In this document: piece by piece, positions 24,285-33,537 of the stretch | Layout: every line of letters begins with the position of its first letter | Numbering within the stretch: the stretch's first letter is position 1 | Position numbers and translations under genes: made by a program | Assembly (NCBI GenBank): GCA_910576325.1 | Contig: CAJTIM010000011.1 | Location: forward strand, 62,001 to 126,000 | Length of the DNA: 64,000 bases | Direction of reading: 5' to 3' | Source of the DNA: Clostridia bacterium | GTDB lineage: Bacteria > Bacillota > Clostridia > Lachnospirales > Lachnospiraceae | The notes under the pieces: generated by a model | Told to the model about the DNA's origin: nothing | The model's input: only the letters and a program-made list of their open reading frames with translations | Database searches by the model: none

Positions 24285-25073
24285 ATGCCTGCAACCTATG
24301 CACATTATCGCTTTGGCAAGATGGTCTATCGGGTACTGCCAAAGGAGATACAAAGTATGATCAAAGAGAATAAAGAGGCGTATCTTCTGGGGCTTCACGG
24401 CCCGGACCTTGTTTTTTATTACCGCCCGGTGGGGAAAAATGAGGTGAATCAGCTTGGGGTTCGGATGCACAAGGAGCCGGCCGTTGATTTTTTTGAGAAG
24501 GGAAGGCAGAATTATCAGGAGCATCCAAGCAATGTGCTTTTGTCTTATCTTTGCGGCTTTCTCTGTCATTTTATGCTGGACAGCGAGTGTCATCCTTATA
24601 TCAACAGCTATAAGGAGAAGCATCACCTGGGCCATCTGGAGATTGAAACGGATTTTGATCGCTTTTTAATGGAAAAGGATGGCAAAAATCCGGTGCGGCA
24701 GAATTGTACGGCCCATCTGCGGAGAGACTATGACACGGAGAAGGCGATTGCCTCCATGTTTGACGGCGTGACTTCCCGTCAGATAGACCAGTCAATCCGG
24801 GGATTCCGCAGATGTATCCGTTTTTTCCAGTGTCCCTGTAAGGCAAAGACATGGTTCCTCAGAGCCGTATCCAGAATTGCGGGACAGGATAAGGAGCTTG
24901 GGGGCCTGATTATGGACGGCGTTCCGAAGGCTGCCTGTGAAAAGAGCAATCTTCATCTGCGGGAGCGGCTCTACGGAGCGGTGATTCCGGCGGCAGTGGT
25001 GATTGAGGAATATGTCTACGGGATTGCAACCGGGGATGCTTTGAGTCCCAGGCTTGCCCGGGATTATGAGTGA
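24285..25073 (+). CDS. Zinc-dependent phospholipase C family protein
   Basis: A 262-residue, mostly helical protein. The N-terminus PATYAHYRFGKMV and GLHGPDLVFYYRP are typical of the zinc-dependent phospholipase C/S1-P1 nuclease-like family, as is FLCHFMLDSECHPYI with metal-binding His and Asp, and a later GHLEIETDFDRFL. No signal peptide is visible, in contrast to secreted phospholipases, so it may act in the cytoplasm and its substrate is open. It is followed 19 bases later by an MFS transporter gene. The 255 bases before it contain a 12-bp perfect palindrome TGTGAATTCACA (24086-24097). Confidence 0.8.
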   Translation: MPATYAHYRFGKMVYRVLPKEIQSMIKENKEAYLLGLHGPDLVFYYRPVGKNEVNQLGVRMHKEPAVDFFEKGRQNYQEHPSNVLLSYLCGFLCHFMLDSECHPYINSYKEKHHLGHLEIETDFDRFLMEKDGKNPVRQNCTAHLRRDYDTEKAIASMFDGVTSRQIDQSIRGFRRCIRFFQCPCKAKTWFLRAVSRIAGQDKELGGLIMDGVPKAACEKSNLHLRERLYGAVIPAAVVIEEYVYGIATGDALSPRLARDYE

Positions 25074-25092
25074 AGACCATAAGAGGTGCAAA

Positions 25093-26337
25093 ATGGATAA
25101 ATTGACGAAGCTGGAGAAAAAATGGATTCTTTATGATGTGGGAAATTCGGCCTTTGTGCTTCTGGGTACTACCATTATTCCCATTTATTATAAAAATATA
25201 GCCGAGGCAAGCGGAATCACCGCAGCGGATTCTACCGCTTACTTTAGCTATGCAACCTCTATTGTAACGATTATCGTTGCAATCCTGGGCCCGGTTCTTG
25301 GAACCTTGGCGGATACAAAGGGGTTTAAAAAGCCAATGTTCACCTTTTTTGTAATGATGGGCGTTATAGGCTGTTCCGGTCTTGCAGTGCCTAAAACCTG
25401 GCTTGCGTTTCTGGTAGTCTATGTACTGGCGAAGGTGGGGCTAAATGCCAGCTTTGTTTTTTATGATGCCATGCTTGGAGATGTGACCACAGACGAGCGG
25501 ATGGATGTGGTTTCGGCCCAGGGCTATGCTTGGGGATATATCGGAAGCTGTATTCCCTTTATTTTCAGCTTGGTTTTTGTGCTTTTTTCCGATACCATAG
25601 GCATCAGCGGCGACGCGGCTATGACGATTGCATTTCTTGTCAACGGAGCCTGGTGGCTTCTGGTGACGCTGCCGCTCCTTAAAAGCTATGAGCAGAAGCA
25701 TTATGTGGAGCGCTCTCCTCATCCTGTGAGGGACAGCTTCGGGCGTCTGGCCGGCATCTTTTCAGAGATTCACAGAAAGCCGGCCGTCTGGTATTTCCTT
25801 CTTGCCTTTTTCTTCTATATTGACGGCGTGTATACGATTATTGATATGGCTACCTCCTACGGTAAGGATGTGGGGATCAGCGATACCAACCTTTTGCTTG
25901 CCTTATTGCTGACCCAGGTGGTGGCATTTCCGTGTTCGATTCTTTTCGGATACCTTTCCAGGCGTGTGAAGAATACGGCGCTGATTCAGGCATCTATTAT
26001 TGGATACTTCGGCGTAGTGCTGTTTGCCCTGCAGCTTGATAAGGCCTGGGAGTTCTGGTTCCTGGCCGTATGGGTGGCCGTGTTCCAGGGGGCTATACAA
26101 TCCCTGTCCAGATCTTATTTTGCAAAGATTGTGCCGAAGGAGAAGGCGACGGAGTACTTTGGGTTTTTTGATATCTTTGGCAAGGGAGCGGCCTTTATGG
26201 GAACGCTGCTGATGGGAATTTCCACACAGCTTTTCAATACCTCCCGGGCAGGCGTGTCTATTTTGGCGGTGATGTTTGCTGTGGGGTTTGTTTTGTTTCG
26301 GACGGCAGTTTCCAAGGCGGATGCCGGGCACGCTTAA
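25093..26337 (+). CDS. MFS transporter, UMF1-type
   Basis: A 414-residue transporter with about twelve helices. The N-terminus KKWILYDVGNSAFVLLGTTI is characteristic of the UMF1 group (related to yeast Atg22), as is GPVLGTLADTKGFKKP, the A-like motif after helix 2. The central loop (KHYVERSPHP) separates the halves. Substrates in this group are unknown, with amino acids proposed for the eukaryotic relatives. The start at 25093 follows AAGAGGTG; the frame extends upstream into the preceding gene and is not used. Confidence 0.85.
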   Translation: MDKLTKLEKKWILYDVGNSAFVLLGTTIIPIYYKNIAEASGITAADSTAYFSYATSIVTIIVAILGPVLGTLADTKGFKKPMFTFFVMMGVIGCSGLAVPKTWLAFLVVYVLAKVGLNASFVFYDAMLGDVTTDERMDVVSAQGYAWGYIGSCIPFIFSLVFVLFSDTIGISGDAAMTIAFLVNGAWWLLVTLPLLKSYEQKHYVERSPHPVRDSFGRLAGIFSEIHRKPAVWYFLLAFFFYIDGVYTIIDMATSYGKDVGISDTNLLLALLLTQVVAFPCSILFGYLSRRVKNTALIQASIIGYFGVVLFALQLDKAWEFWFLAVWVAVFQGAIQSLSRSYFAKIVPKEKATEYFGFFDIFGKGAAFMGTLLMGISTQLFNTSRAGVSILAVMFAVGFVLFRTAVSKADAGHA

Positions 26338-26457
26338 AGCTACGCCCCTACAAAAGAACTCCTTTTGCGGCAGAAAAACACTACCTTGTCGGGTAGCAGC
26401 AGCCAGTAAAATTTCCTATAATGATTACAATGAATTCTCGGGAAAGAATTTATCATG

Positions 26458-26497
26458 GAACTGGAAACAGCAGGATATTACGGAACAGGAATAGGAG
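26458..26497 (+). repeat. Family A repeat remnant before the 71-aa gene
   Basis: GAACTGGAAACAGCAGGATATTACGGAACAGGAATAGGAGG: the two end motifs of family A are present in order and abut the ribosome binding site, but nearly all of the central structure is missing. Confidence 0.55.
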
Positions 26498-26504
26498 GTT
26501 TACA

Positions 26505-26720
26505 ATGGCACTATCACTCGATTCAAAAATCAAAGAAATCATGAGATCCGAAGAAGGAAGAGCAGTCATGGAGAAATGGGCTCCCGGCTCCACTTCAAAC
26601 CCCAGCATGAAGCTGGTAGGCGCACTTACCTACCGGAAGCTGTTGAGTTATCCGGAATCTGCCGAGGTTGCCGTACATGCGGAGGAGATCGATGCAGACT
26701 TAAAAGCCTGCTCCAGATAA
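26505..26720 (+). CDS. Conserved small protein of 71 residues
   Basis: A soluble, mainly helical protein beginning MALSLDSKIKEIM and containing GRAVMEKWAPG, SNPSMKLVGALTYRKLLSYP. The pattern of a helix, a PG turn, then a KxVxxxTxRxLxxxPE stretch resembles short all-helical domains found alone or at the ends of glycosidases in this group of bacteria, but I cannot name the family. It has a near-perfect AGGAGG and is followed by a strong terminator, so it is an independent short gene. Confidence 0.75.
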   Translation: MALSLDSKIKEIMRSEEGRAVMEKWAPGSTSNPSMKLVGALTYRKLLSYPESAEVAVHAEEIDADLKACSR

Positions 26721-26777
26721 GGATATCCCCCAGGGGATGATCCGCAGCAGCATATAACAATAGCAGAACACAGGAAC

Positions 26778-26809
26778 AAAAAGAGAGAACGGACTGTTCT
26801 CTCTTTTTT
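26778..26809 (+). terminator. Bidirectional terminator
   Basis: AAAAAGAGAGAAC / GTTCTCTCTTTTT stem with a 5-base loop, T-run on both strands. It separates the 71-residue gene from the truncated minus-strand regulator, whose stop is at 26809-26811. Confidence 0.85.
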
Positions 26810-27590
26810 CAGTCATTCTGCTGTCCATGAACCTGGGATTCAATCTGCAGAGCCTTCAAAACAATCTGAAGCTGCAGTCTCTTATCGGGATCTTCCGTAT
26901 CAAAGGAAAGCTCCTGCAAAATCCGCGCCATCCGCTCAATCAGAGTACTGCGGTGAATAAACAGACGCCTGGCAGCCTTGGCATAAGACATATTTTCTTC
27001 CAGAAAGACGGAAAGTGTGTCCAGATAAGAAACCTCCGAATCTCTGTCGTGCTCCAACAGCCTTCGAAAGCCGGCCGGAAAGTAGGCTTCAATGGGAAAT
27101 CCGCCAAAGGAATTGACAATCATTTCATAGAGTGCGTAATCTGAAAAGACATAAAGCCGCTGACCGGGTGCATAGAGCTGTCCGTTATCAATGGCCGCCT
27201 CTGCCTGAAAATAATAGGTGCGCAGCAGGTACAGATCCGGAAAATCATTGCTAAGACCCGCACAGAGCTGCATTTCCTCCATCAAAGAGAGAATCTTTGC
27301 CTCGGTCTCTTTTTGCACAAGAGAGGTTCCCTCAAAATGACAGGAAGGAATCAGGCCGAGAATCGTATGATTTTGTTCAAAAAAGATGCTGTCTTTCAAA
27401 AGGGCTTCCAGAACCGAACAGATATAGCTCACCGGAAGGGCGGAAAAATGCTTCAGACAGTGGATGGAAGCGCAGGCATAATTCTGCCGGTAACGGGAGG
27501 ACTTTAGCAATAGCTTCTGATTGGGGATAAGGGCGACGACGCCCTTCTGATGTGCGGCCGCTGCCAGAATTTTGGCACTTATCGGGCAGA
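26809..27590 (-). pseudogene. PucR-type transcriptional regulator, N-terminal half lost
   Basis: The C-terminal 250 residues of a regulator with a PucR/CdaR-type helix-turn-helix: SYLDTLSVFLEENMSYAKAARRL followed by FIHRSTLIERMARI, where family members have a homologous xxxRNTxxYRLxxI element. The frame can be followed upstream only to about ISAKILAAAAH (near 27585); beyond this it is antisense to the next gene. No in-frame ATG and no ribosome binding site are present near the border; the first plausible start, a TTG, is well inside the domain. The gene has lost its 5' half, apparently in one deletion together with the start of the diverging gene. Confidence 0.6.
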
Positions 27591-28431
27591 AAAGGAGCTG
27601 GACGTATGCGATTGGGATATCTGCGGATCTGAGCTGTGCAGGACTACAACTATGTCTTTGCAGGGGCAGGCTGCGGCATCCGCAGAGCGCAGGAGAAAGG
27701 GACCAGATATTGATTATATGATGGTTGAGGCAAAGGGCTGCGGCGACCGGCACTGCCGTATTATTGCGGAATCCAGAGAGAAGTACCCGGCGTCCCCTCA
27801 CGCCCTCTGGGAAAGCTTTGGCCCCGCTGTGACAGATGCGTATAAAAAGGACACTCAGGAGGAGGACTGCGTATCCGAATCTATGATGTTCCGGGAGGAG
27901 TGCAATTATCATTTTGTAAACGGTACAAACAACGAAACGGATTCCAGTAATCAGATGGTAAATATGTCCACAGCGGCCTCCCTTTATATTCTTCCGGCCA
28001 TTGCGGAGACCGTAAAACGGGGCTATGTGGCCAGGGAACAGGCGGACCACATTTTGAAATGTGTATTAGAGGCGGCAGGAAAGGCAATGTTCGGAGAGCG
28101 CTACGCCGTCAAGGGATGCCGCGATTGGCTGGGAGTGCCTTCCGGTATCGGCGAGGACGGGCGCGTAATGGGAGGCCTGATTGAGATGCAGCTTCAGTCA
28201 TTGGTCTGCAAATATGAGATAGAGGCTTTTAATAAGGATGAGGTGATCCTTGTGATTGACCGGGCCGGACTTGAGATTACGGCAACTAAGGATGTACCTG
28301 AGGCGCATTTATGGATGTGGCAGGGCATGGTGAAAACCTTGGTCAATACCCAGTGGTCTCTGTGGGAGGAGGCGTCTCCAGCCGGGAAAATGCGTATTAA
28401 GATTGCAAAGAAAATTGACAAATTTATGTAG
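27550..28431 (+). CDS. Unrecognised conserved enzyme-like protein, probably 5'-truncated
   Basis: A protein of up to 293 residues, partnered with the GcvT-like gene. Strongly patterned segments begin at ELDVCDWDICGSELCR and continue with MVEAKGCGDRHCRIIAESREKYP, a FGPAVTD segment, MFREECNYHFVNGTN, and a C-terminal AKKIDKFM. The two Cys/His-rich segments look catalytic or metal-binding. I cannot name the family with confidence; it resembles proteins of the ATC-hydrolase type only loosely. The ATG at 27550 has no ribosome binding site and its first 15 codons are antisense to the truncated regulator, so the true start is missing. The stop is followed by the GcvT-like gene after 27 bases. Confidence 0.6.
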   Translation: MCGRCQNFGTYRAEKELDVCDWDICGSELCRTTTMSLQGQAAASAERRRKGPDIDYMMVEAKGCGDRHCRIIAESREKYPASPHALWESFGPAVTDAYKKDTQEEDCVSESMMFREECNYHFVNGTNNETDSSNQMVNMSTAASLYILPAIAETVKRGYVAREQADHILKCVLEAAGKAMFGERYAVKGCRDWLGVPSGIGEDGRVMGGLIEMQLQSLVCKYEIEAFNKDEVILVIDRAGLEITATKDVPEAHLWMWQGMVKTLVNTQWSLWEEASPAGKMRIKIAKKIDKFM

Positions 28432-28458
28432 GGCTGCTGCTTGAAAGTGGAGGACAAT

Positions 28459-29481
28459 ATGTATAAAAATATTTTTAAATATGATGAGATGAAGCGTTCT
28501 GAGCATATGGCTGTCAGGACTGCGGTGGGATGGTATTTTTGGACACATCAGCTTCTTGAGATTACCGGGCCGGATGTAACGGCATTTTTGGAATATATGT
28601 ATCCGAATAAGATTGGGAATCTGGCTGTGGGCAGAGACCGTTATACGACTATGCTGAATGAACAGGGAGAGATTATTGATGATGTGGTGATTATGCGTAT
28701 GGAGGAGGATCGCTACTGGGTGTCTACCTTGTTTGCTTCGAAAACCGATGACTGGTGGTATTTCCATCAAGGGGATTATCAGGTAGACTGGACGGAAATT
28801 ACCGATGAGTGGACTATGTATGCCGTGCAGGGTCCGAAATCCAGGGAGGTACTGGAGGAGCTTGTTAAGGACCCCATCGGTGAACTGAAATTTTTTGCCC
28901 ATAAGGAAGCGGAGATTGAGGGGATTCCCTGCATTGTCAACCGGGGCGGATACACCGGAGAAAAGCTGGGATATGAAATATACGTAAACCCGGAGGACGG
29001 GGAGAGACTGGAGGCGCTTTTAAAGCCGGCAGCAGAAAAGGCAGGAGGCAGAGAGGTTACGGAGTTTCAGGTGATGGCCTGGACGCTTCCTACGGAGGCC
29101 AATTTCTACTATATGAGAGATTTGGCGCATACAAATCCCTTTGAGGTGGGGCTTGCAGGAGGAATCGACTGGGACAAGGAGTTCATAGGAAAGGAAGCTC
29201 TGCTTAAGGTGAGGGAAGAAGGCCCGGCAAGGGAGATGGTGGGCTTCGAGGTCTTGGATGAGGATATCTACATACGAGCCAAGCAGTACGGCGGCCCGGG
29301 AGAACCGGTCTTTATTGAGGGTGAGGAAGAGGAGGTCGGGCGCGTCTCCAAGCTGGTGTACTCGTATGTGAAGGAGGTAAATAACGGGTATATACTGGCG
29401 AAGAAGGATAAGCTTCATATTGGGGATCGGCTTAAGATTCATGGATATGATGCGGTGATTACTGAGATGAAATGGCTGTAG
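28459..29481 (+). CDS. GcvT-like aminomethyltransferase family protein
   Basis: A 340-residue member of the glycine cleavage T protein / dimethylglycine dehydrogenase superfamily, which transfers one-carbon units to tetrahydrofolate. The folate-binding fold is seen in FLEYMYPNKIG, DRYTTMLNEQGEIIDDVV, the conserved VQGPKSREVLEEL and GGYTGEKLGYEIYV, and the C-terminal barrel with PFEVGLAGGIDWDKEFIGKEAL. GcvH, GcvP and LpdA are not nearby, so it is unlikely to be the glycine cleavage enzyme itself; demethylation of a methylamine-type compound is an inference. The ATG at 28459 has GGAGG six bases upstream; a TTG six codons earlier precedes that site. Confidence 0.82.
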   Translation: MYKNIFKYDEMKRSEHMAVRTAVGWYFWTHQLLEITGPDVTAFLEYMYPNKIGNLAVGRDRYTTMLNEQGEIIDDVVIMRMEEDRYWVSTLFASKTDDWWYFHQGDYQVDWTEITDEWTMYAVQGPKSREVLEELVKDPIGELKFFAHKEAEIEGIPCIVNRGGYTGEKLGYEIYVNPEDGERLEALLKPAAEKAGGREVTEFQVMAWTLPTEANFYYMRDLAHTNPFEVGLAGGIDWDKEFIGKEALLKVREEGPAREMVGFEVLDEDIYIRAKQYGGPGEPVFIEGEEEEVGRVSKLVYSYVKEVNNGYILAKKDKLHIGDRLKIHGYDAVITEMKWL

Positions 29482-29582
29482 GTCTTTTGCGGCCGGTTAT
29501 GGAAGAACGGAAGATATTTTTTGCAAAATAGCGGTTCGGCGGCATAGCGCATAAGCTAATAGAAAAAGCAAGGAGCTATGCT

Positions 29583-30515
29583 ATGAATCGTGTACGGGAG
29601 CTGGTGGGAGCTTCGGAGATTTACCGTATGGGGTATGACGGAACAGGTATCGGAGTTGCGGTATTGGATTCGGGAATGGACCCACAGCATCCTGATTTAA
29701 AGGGGAGAATGGTTTATACCTACAATTATATTGGGCGAAATCAGAATGGGTCCGATGACTGCGGTCATGGGACTCATATCTGTGGGATTATAGGCGGGAC
29801 AGGAACGGCATCAGGCGGAAGATATCAGGGAATTGCGCCGGGGTGCCATTTTGTATCCCTGAAAGTATTGGACAGGATGGGAAATGGAAACAGCAAGGCG
29901 GTGGTGGAGGCCCTTCACTGGCTGATAGAACATGGAAAGGAATATGATGTGCGGATTGTAAATATTTCTATGGGGAGCACGGCGCCGCAGTATTCGGAGA
30001 AATCAGGACTTTTGGAGGCTGTGGAAGATGCCTGGGACGCTGGCTTTGTGGTTTGTGCCGCTGCAGGAAATCAGGGGCCGGATCGTTCAACTATTACCAT
30101 ACCCGGCACCAGTCCCAAGGTGATCACTGTGGGCAGCTCTGATGATAATCAGGCAGTCCGGGTTATGGGAAAGCGCCGGGCCAATTATTCGGGGAGGGGT
30201 CCGACGTCTGCCTGTATCTGCAAGCCGGATGTGGTGGCGCCCGGGGCTTATATTATCTCCTGCAATGCAGCGTGGCGAAAGCCGGGAGCCGCCGCCTACA
30301 CCACCAAATCGGGTACTTCTATGGCAACGCCGGTAGTGACCGGAGGGTTGGCATTACTGCTGTCGGGGAGAAGAGATTTGACAAATAAGGAAGTAAAGCA
30401 GCTGCTGTCCGTTTCCTGTAAGAATTTGGGACTTCCGCGGAATCAGCAGGGATGGGGGATGCTGTGCCTGCCGAGGCTCTTTGCCAGCTCCGTATGCGGC
30501 TGCCTGAAGAAATAG
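29583..30515 (+). CDS. S8 family (subtilisin) peptidase, intracellular type
   Basis: A serine protease of 310 residues. The catalytic triad is visible: Asp in VAVLDSGMDPQHPDL (about residue 30), His in GHGTHICGIIGG (about 62) and Ser in SGTSMATPVVTGG (about 245), with the oxyanion Asn in AAAGNQGP. There is no signal peptide or long propeptide, as in intracellular subtilisins (IspA-like). It is probably monocistronic; a 12-bp hairpin closes the region downstream. A 26-codon frame beginning with GTG at 30528 lies in the gap and shows nothing recognisable. Confidence 0.9.
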   Translation: MNRVRELVGASEIYRMGYDGTGIGVAVLDSGMDPQHPDLKGRMVYTYNYIGRNQNGSDDCGHGTHICGIIGGTGTASGGRYQGIAPGCHFVSLKVLDRMGNGNSKAVVEALHWLIEHGKEYDVRIVNISMGSTAPQYSEKSGLLEAVEDAWDAGFVVCAAAGNQGPDRSTITIPGTSPKVITVGSSDDNQAVRVMGKRRANYSGRGPTSACICKPDVVAPGAYIISCNAAWRKPGAAAYTTKSGTSMATPVVTGGLALLLSGRRDLTNKEVKQLLSVSCKNLGLPRNQQGWGMLCLPRLFASSVCGCLKK

Positions 30516-30639
30516 AAGCGGAATATTGTGGAGGATACAAGTGAGGAGGTTCTTGATCGGGATGTGCAGGAAGCTTTGAGATTCCAGCGGTATATGTTAG
30601 GGTAATAGCCGGAATTTAATTATGCAGGAAGAACAGGCT

Positions 30640-30676
30640 GCCGCCCGACGGTTTTTATCTTTCGCCGTCGGGCGGC
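30640..30676. terminator. Strong hairpin between converging genes
   Basis: Perfect 12-bp stem GCCGCCCGACGG / CCGTCGGGCGGC with a 13-base T-rich loop. It separates the subtilase gene from the converging ABC permease gene; no clear T-run follows on the plus strand. Confidence 0.6.
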
Positions 30677-30679
30677 TGT

Positions 30680-31693
30680 CTATCTATGCATTTGTTCAGA
30701 CCTTTTTCGGAGTAATACATAAACGATACTCCACAAGATTGCGTGAACAAATAATGCCGTAATCCCAGGGAACAACGCTTTTGTCTGCCCGGTCAGCAGA
30801 TCCATGATCCCATAAAAGGTTGCACTTGACGGCAGTAAGTAAGAAAGTTTAAAAAGAATACTGCTGTCAGACGCTGTCAAATAGAAAAAAATCGGCGGCG
30901 CCAAGAACAAAATCATAATGATTTTAATGTAAACAATCCCCACCATCAATCCATCGGAAAAATAGCCGATGAACAATCCGATCAAAGCTGAAATATAAGC
31001 CGAAAGTAAAACAATCAGCAGAAACGGCAGTACTTGTTCCATTTCGATCCTCACGCAGATCAATGCGGTAATGACAGTTGAAAGCATACCTCCGATAAAT
31101 CCCAAAAGAGTTTTCTGAATAATGTAGGATTTTGCAGTAAGGGGCAGCACCTGATTGATAAGCTCAATACCATCCTCTTTTTCACTGATGATGTTCATAG
31201 CGTTAAACGTACAGCCCATAAACATAGCAGTTACCAAGGTAATTACAATCAAGAGAGATCTTACCCCATCATTATTTGCATCTGCCGGTATCATAGTTTT
31301 TGTAACGGCTAACGTCTCCGCCTGATTGTGATAAATCTGCGGAAGTGTATCTGCAATACAAACGTTCATTTCCAGTTCATCCCCGGAAATAAATGTTTGT
31401 ATCCCATTTTCTGTCTGCAAAACGCCGATCATTTGTGTGGAGGGTTCATTGACAGCTGCCCGCAGTTCATCTAGCGTTTCATATTGTGCGACGGTTCCGT
31501 TTGCCTGAAGCCATTCGACCGTATCAGCATCAATATGGCTCTCCCAAACGCCGAATATATTTTCACCTATGGACTGAAAACTCACACCGGAAAGCAGATG
31601 AACGGCAATCCCCGCAACAACAGGAAGCAGAAAGGTCAAAATACACATTTTGTCGCGGCGGACGCTTTTCAGCTGATATCTTAGTCCTTCCAT
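30680..31693 (-). CDS. ABC-2 type transporter permease (second)
   Basis: A 337-residue membrane protein. One helix near the N-terminus (ILTFLLPVVAGIAVHLL) is followed by an extracytoplasmic domain of about 120 residues, then five or six helices in the C-terminal half, the layout of ABC-2 exporters (YhgE/NatB-like). The segment GCTFNAMNIISEKEDGIE corresponds to the conserved coupling-helix region of such permeases. It starts four bases after the first permease gene and has AAAGGAGGG before its ATG. It is the last gene of the four-gene operon starting at 33686. Confidence 0.85.
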   Translation of the reverse strand: MEGLRYQLKSVRRDKMCILTFLLPVVAGIAVHLLSGVSFQSIGENIFGVWESHIDADTVEWLQANGTVAQYETLDELRAAVNEPSTQMIGVLQTENGIQTFISGDELEMNVCIADTLPQIYHNQAETLAVTKTMIPADANNDGVRSLLIVITLVTAMFMGCTFNAMNIISEKEDGIELINQVLPLTAKSYIIQKTLLGFIGGMLSTVITALICVRIEMEQVLPFLLIVLLSAYISALIGLFIGYFSDGLMVGIVYIKIIMILFLAPPIFFYLTASDSSILFKLSYLLPSSATFYGIMDLLTGQTKALFPGITALFVHAILWSIVYVLLRKRSEQMHR

Positions 31694-31696
31694 GCC

Positions 31697-32689
31697 CTAT
31701 CCCTCCTTTGCCATTTCACGATTTAAGGTTTGATACGAAAGCAAGAACAAAAGTATGATCGCACCCAAACAAGTCAAATAATACGAAGCTTTTGTTATCG
31801 GCGCAGAGAAGTAAGCCGCTTTCATTGCCTTAAATAAATGATACATCGGGTGATAAACAATCTGTTTCCATTCCATGCCGGTCTGTTCTGCCAGAAATAC
31901 AGGCGTCGTCACGAAAACGGCAAGTATAAGATAGAACAGGGAAAACTGTTTGAAATCCGGCAGCTTAACCGCACAGAGAAAACCAACCAGCGCCATGATA
32001 AGCGATAAAATGCCCGCCTGCAAAAGAACATCCGGCAGCACCTGAACAGCCTCGGCCGCTCCCAAATTGATTACCGTCAGCAAGATTGCAAATACCAGAT
32101 CGGAAAGCAGCAACAGCAGCAGTTTGGATAAGATGAATACGGGCCGGCAGACAGGGAGTATTCCATGTACCCGTATTACACCCATTTGCTTTTCCTTAAA
32201 GAGCATGGAAGCCAGTCCTAAAAATCCAACTGCTGACAACTCAAAAAACAAAAATTCCGCGGTAATTTCCCGACGGTTTTTCATTTCCTTATTGTAAGGG
32301 CCAATTCTGTCCGCGTGCCCATCTACATTTCCATGCAGTACGGCTTCGCCCCAAGTCATGCGGTAGTGATCAATAGTTTCTCTGCCGCAGGACAGCAGAT
32401 ACACTTCCGGTACATCACGGGAAAAATCAATACCGACAGAGTATTGGTCGCCGCAAGCCGCCTCTAAAGCCTCACGGCTGTCCAATCTTGCAACATATTC
32501 CCGGTTGACCGGCAGTTTATTTTGCGGATCGTAAAGGTAGACGGGATACATTTCCTGATCTAAATTCACAAACACAAAATTAATATAGCAGGAATATAAA
32601 AATAGCGAGAGAAGGGCCAACAGAAAAAATTTGCCGGATACCATCAGTCTAAAATCTTTTTTCAGCAAATGTGAAAAGCCTCTCCACAT
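31697..32689 (-). CDS. ABC-2 type transporter permease (first)
   Basis: A 330-residue membrane protein with the same arrangement as the next gene: an N-terminal helix (FFLLALLSLFLYSCYINFVF), a soluble domain of about 120 residues, and six C-terminal helices with LFKEKQMGVIRV as the cytoplasmic coupling region. The two permeases probably form a heterodimer. Its ATG overlaps the ATPase stop codon (TAATG), so translation is coupled. The exported substrate is unknown; small lipids, peptides or antibiotics are exported by relatives. Confidence 0.85.
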   Translation of the reverse strand: MWRGFSHLLKKDFRLMVSGKFFLLALLSLFLYSCYINFVFVNLDQEMYPVYLYDPQNKLPVNREYVARLDSREALEAACGDQYSVGIDFSRDVPEVYLLSCGRETIDHYRMTWGEAVLHGNVDGHADRIGPYNKEMKNRREITAEFLFFELSAVGFLGLASMLFKEKQMGVIRVHGILPVCRPVFILSKLLLLLLSDLVFAILLTVINLGAAEAVQVLPDVLLQAGILSLIMALVGFLCAVKLPDFKQFSLFYLILAVFVTTPVFLAEQTGMEWKQIVYHPMYHLFKAMKAAYFSAPITKASYYLTCLGAIILLFLLSYQTLNREMAKEG

Positions 32690-33537
32690 TAAGTCAGCCC
32701 CCTTCCCGTATATTGAATAAACATATCCTCCAAAGTAGGCTCCTGGGAATGAACGCTGATGAGTTCATCATACGCAAATGGAATACCGGCTTTCAGCTTG
32801 GGGGCCTCAATCGTCTGTTCTTTCCGTTTGCCCTGATACAGATAATCAATGACAACACTGTGATTGCTGTTTTTCTCTTTTAGATTTCTCGGCGTATCAA
32901 GGGCCGCGATGCTTCCGTTGGAGATAAACGCCACTCTGTCGCAGAGCAGGTCGGCGTCCAGCATATTGTGGGTTGTCAGAAATATTGTTGTTCCCTTTTT
33001 CCGCTCTTTTTCTATGATTTTGCGGAAAAGAACAGCTCCGGCAGGGTCTAGGCCGCTTGTCGGTTCATCCAGAAACAGGAGTTTGGGATTGCTGATCAAT
33101 GCTCTGGCCATACTGACGCGCTGCCGCATCCCCTTGGAGTAGGAGGATACCGGCTTCTTCAAAAAATCCTTCTTAAACTCCAATTCATGGAGCAGTTCTT
33201 CAGCGTTCCTCCGCTGTTCCTTCGGATAGAAAGATGCAAAGTAATGCAGATTGTCAAGGGCGCTCAAATTGGTGTACAAATAAGGAAATTCAAACAGAAC
33301 GCCGATTTTTTGAAAAAACTCCCGGGTATGTGCACTTTGCATATCTTTTCCGAACAGAGACACCATTCCGCTGTGACCTTTCAATATGCCGGTCAATATC
33401 TTTTGCGTCGTGGACTTGCCGGAGCCATTCGGCCCTAAAAATCCGAAGATTTCTCCATCCTTTACGGAAAAGGTCAAGCCATGTAATGCCTGCTTATCTT
33501 TCCCGTAAGAAAAGGCCAGATCCTTTACTTCGATCAT
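32689..33537 (-). CDS. ABC transporter ATP-binding protein
   Basis: The ATPase of the exporter. Walker A is LGPNGSGKST (about residue 35), the Q-loop region is GVLFEFPYLYTNL, the signature is YSKGMRQRVSMARAL and Walker B is LLFLDEPTSGLDP, followed by the H-loop in TTHNMLDAD. The length, 282 residues, and the C-terminal extra domain fit the drug/antimicrobial-peptide exporter ATPases of the CcmA/BcrA type. The ATG overlaps the stop codon of the 50-residue gene upstream, so all four are coupled. Confidence 0.92.
   Translation of the reverse strand: MIEVKDLAFSYGKDKQALHGLTFSVKDGEIFGFLGPNGSGKSTTQKILTGILKGHSGMVSLFGKDMQSAHTREFFQKIGVLFEFPYLYTNLSALDNLHYFASFYPKEQRRNAEELLHELEFKKDFLKKPVSSYSKGMRQRVSMARALISNPKLLFLDEPTSGLDPAGAVLFRKIIEKERKKGTTIFLTTHNMLDADLLCDRVAFISNGSIAALDTPRNLKEKNSNHSVVIDYLYQGKRKEQTIEAPKLKAGIPFAYDELISVHSQEPTLEDMFIQYTGRGLT

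Noticed and set aside
27590-28050. Extension of the minus-strand regulator frame to a start at 28050
   Set aside because: This part is antisense to the conserved plus-strand protein and has no regulator-like sequence; the open frame is by chance.
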